A DNA stretch of 64,000 nucleotides from an uncultured Pseudomonas sp. Lineage in GTDB: Bacteria; Pseudomonadota; Gammaproteobacteria; Pseudomonadales; Pseudomonadaceae. The position numbers were made by a program, and so were the translations under genes. Where the stretch lies: contig NZ_CAMPHI010000022.1 of assembly GCF_946885955.1 (NCBI RefSeq), forward strand, positions 19,469 to 83,468, given 5' to 3'. Shown here piece after piece: positions 63,996 through 64,000 of this stretch; positions within the stretch are counted from its first letter, which is position 1, and the number at the start of each line of letters is the position of its first letter. The notes under the pieces are model-generated. The model saw only the letters and a list, made by a program, of their open reading frames with translations. It had not been told where the DNA came from and made no database searches.

Positions 63996-64000
63996 GCATT

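Noticed and set aside
63778..63999. 73-codon frame on the minus strand at the window edge
   Set aside because: Its start codons lie in the tandem GACATAGGTAAC repeat and its body in repeat DNA; no domain.

Overview
The window is chromosomal DNA of a Pseudomonas-type gammaproteobacterium. GC is high and genes are densely packed on both strands. The order ygfZ-sdhE-nadB-algU-mucABCD-lepA-lepB-rnc-era-recO-pdxJ, flanked by a tricarboxylate transporter/OpdH locus and by putA-putP, follows the arrangement I recall for Pseudomonas aeruginosa. The starch/maltose cluster at the right end, with a maltotetraose-forming amylase very close to the Stutzerimonas (P.) stutzeri enzyme, points to a starch-using relative rather than P. 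aeruginosa. Species cannot be named from the sequence alone.

Layout. 1-8.0 kb: OpdH porin, TctCBA tripartite carboxylate transporter and an AbrB-family membrane protein on the minus strand, divergent from the TctD/TctE two-component system. 8.1-12.3 kb: an HDOD protein, YgfZ, SdhE, YgfX and NadB. 12.4-16.9 kb: the envelope-stress sigma factor AlgU with MucA/B/C/D, preceded by two AlgU-type promoter matches. 16.9-25.0 kb: translation, secretion, RNA processing and cofactor genes (lepA, lepB, rnc, era, recO, pdxJ), then cmoB/cmoA. 25.1-28.1 kb: two lipoproteins (one a chagasin-like protease inhibitor), an unrecognised membrane-anchored protein and an AraC regulator. 28.3-32.6 kb: a tight four-gene operon of an exported cupredoxin-like protein, a membrane EAL phosphodiesterase with a degenerate GGDEF, a DUF3034 outer-membrane-type protein and a truncated hemoglobin that looks like a lipoprotein. 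32.6-35.2 kb: a small conserved-looking protein, a second HDOD protein and a DUF3422 protein. 35.5-44.1 kb: proline catabolism (putA, putP), followed by a DadA-like flavin oxidase, an ornithine-cyclodeaminase-family reductase and an AraC regulator. 44.1-47.0 kb: DUF1206 protein, aldo/keto reductase and a membrane-anchored SDR. 47.1-63.5 kb: a complete-looking starch/maltose uptake regulon (lamB-malM-second malE; secreted amylase; malS with a kinase-like gene; malE-malF-malG; malT) but with no malK. 63.5-64.0 kb: dispersed repeat DNA and a direct repeat that may be the edge of an insertion sequence.

How the parts work together. The maltose genes make a chain: secreted amylase releases maltotetraose, LamB admits it, MalS trims it in the periplasm, MalE or its paralogue delivers it to MalFG, and MalT controls expression through sites resembling MalT boxes in both divergent promoter regions. 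Six carbon-uptake genes (opdH, tctC, putP, lamB, amylase, malE) have A-rich AANAANAA motifs just before their start codons, as expected for Hfq/Crc catabolite repression. Several uptake operons have intercistronic hairpins after the binding-protein or porin gene.

The best candidate for an undescribed system is the 28.3-32.6 kb operon, which joins a copper-type protein, an exported globin and a c-di-GMP phosphodiesterase with a periplasmic sensor domain. Second are the kinase-like gene beside malS and the possible D-proline (or hydroxyproline) to L-proline salvage route beside putAP.
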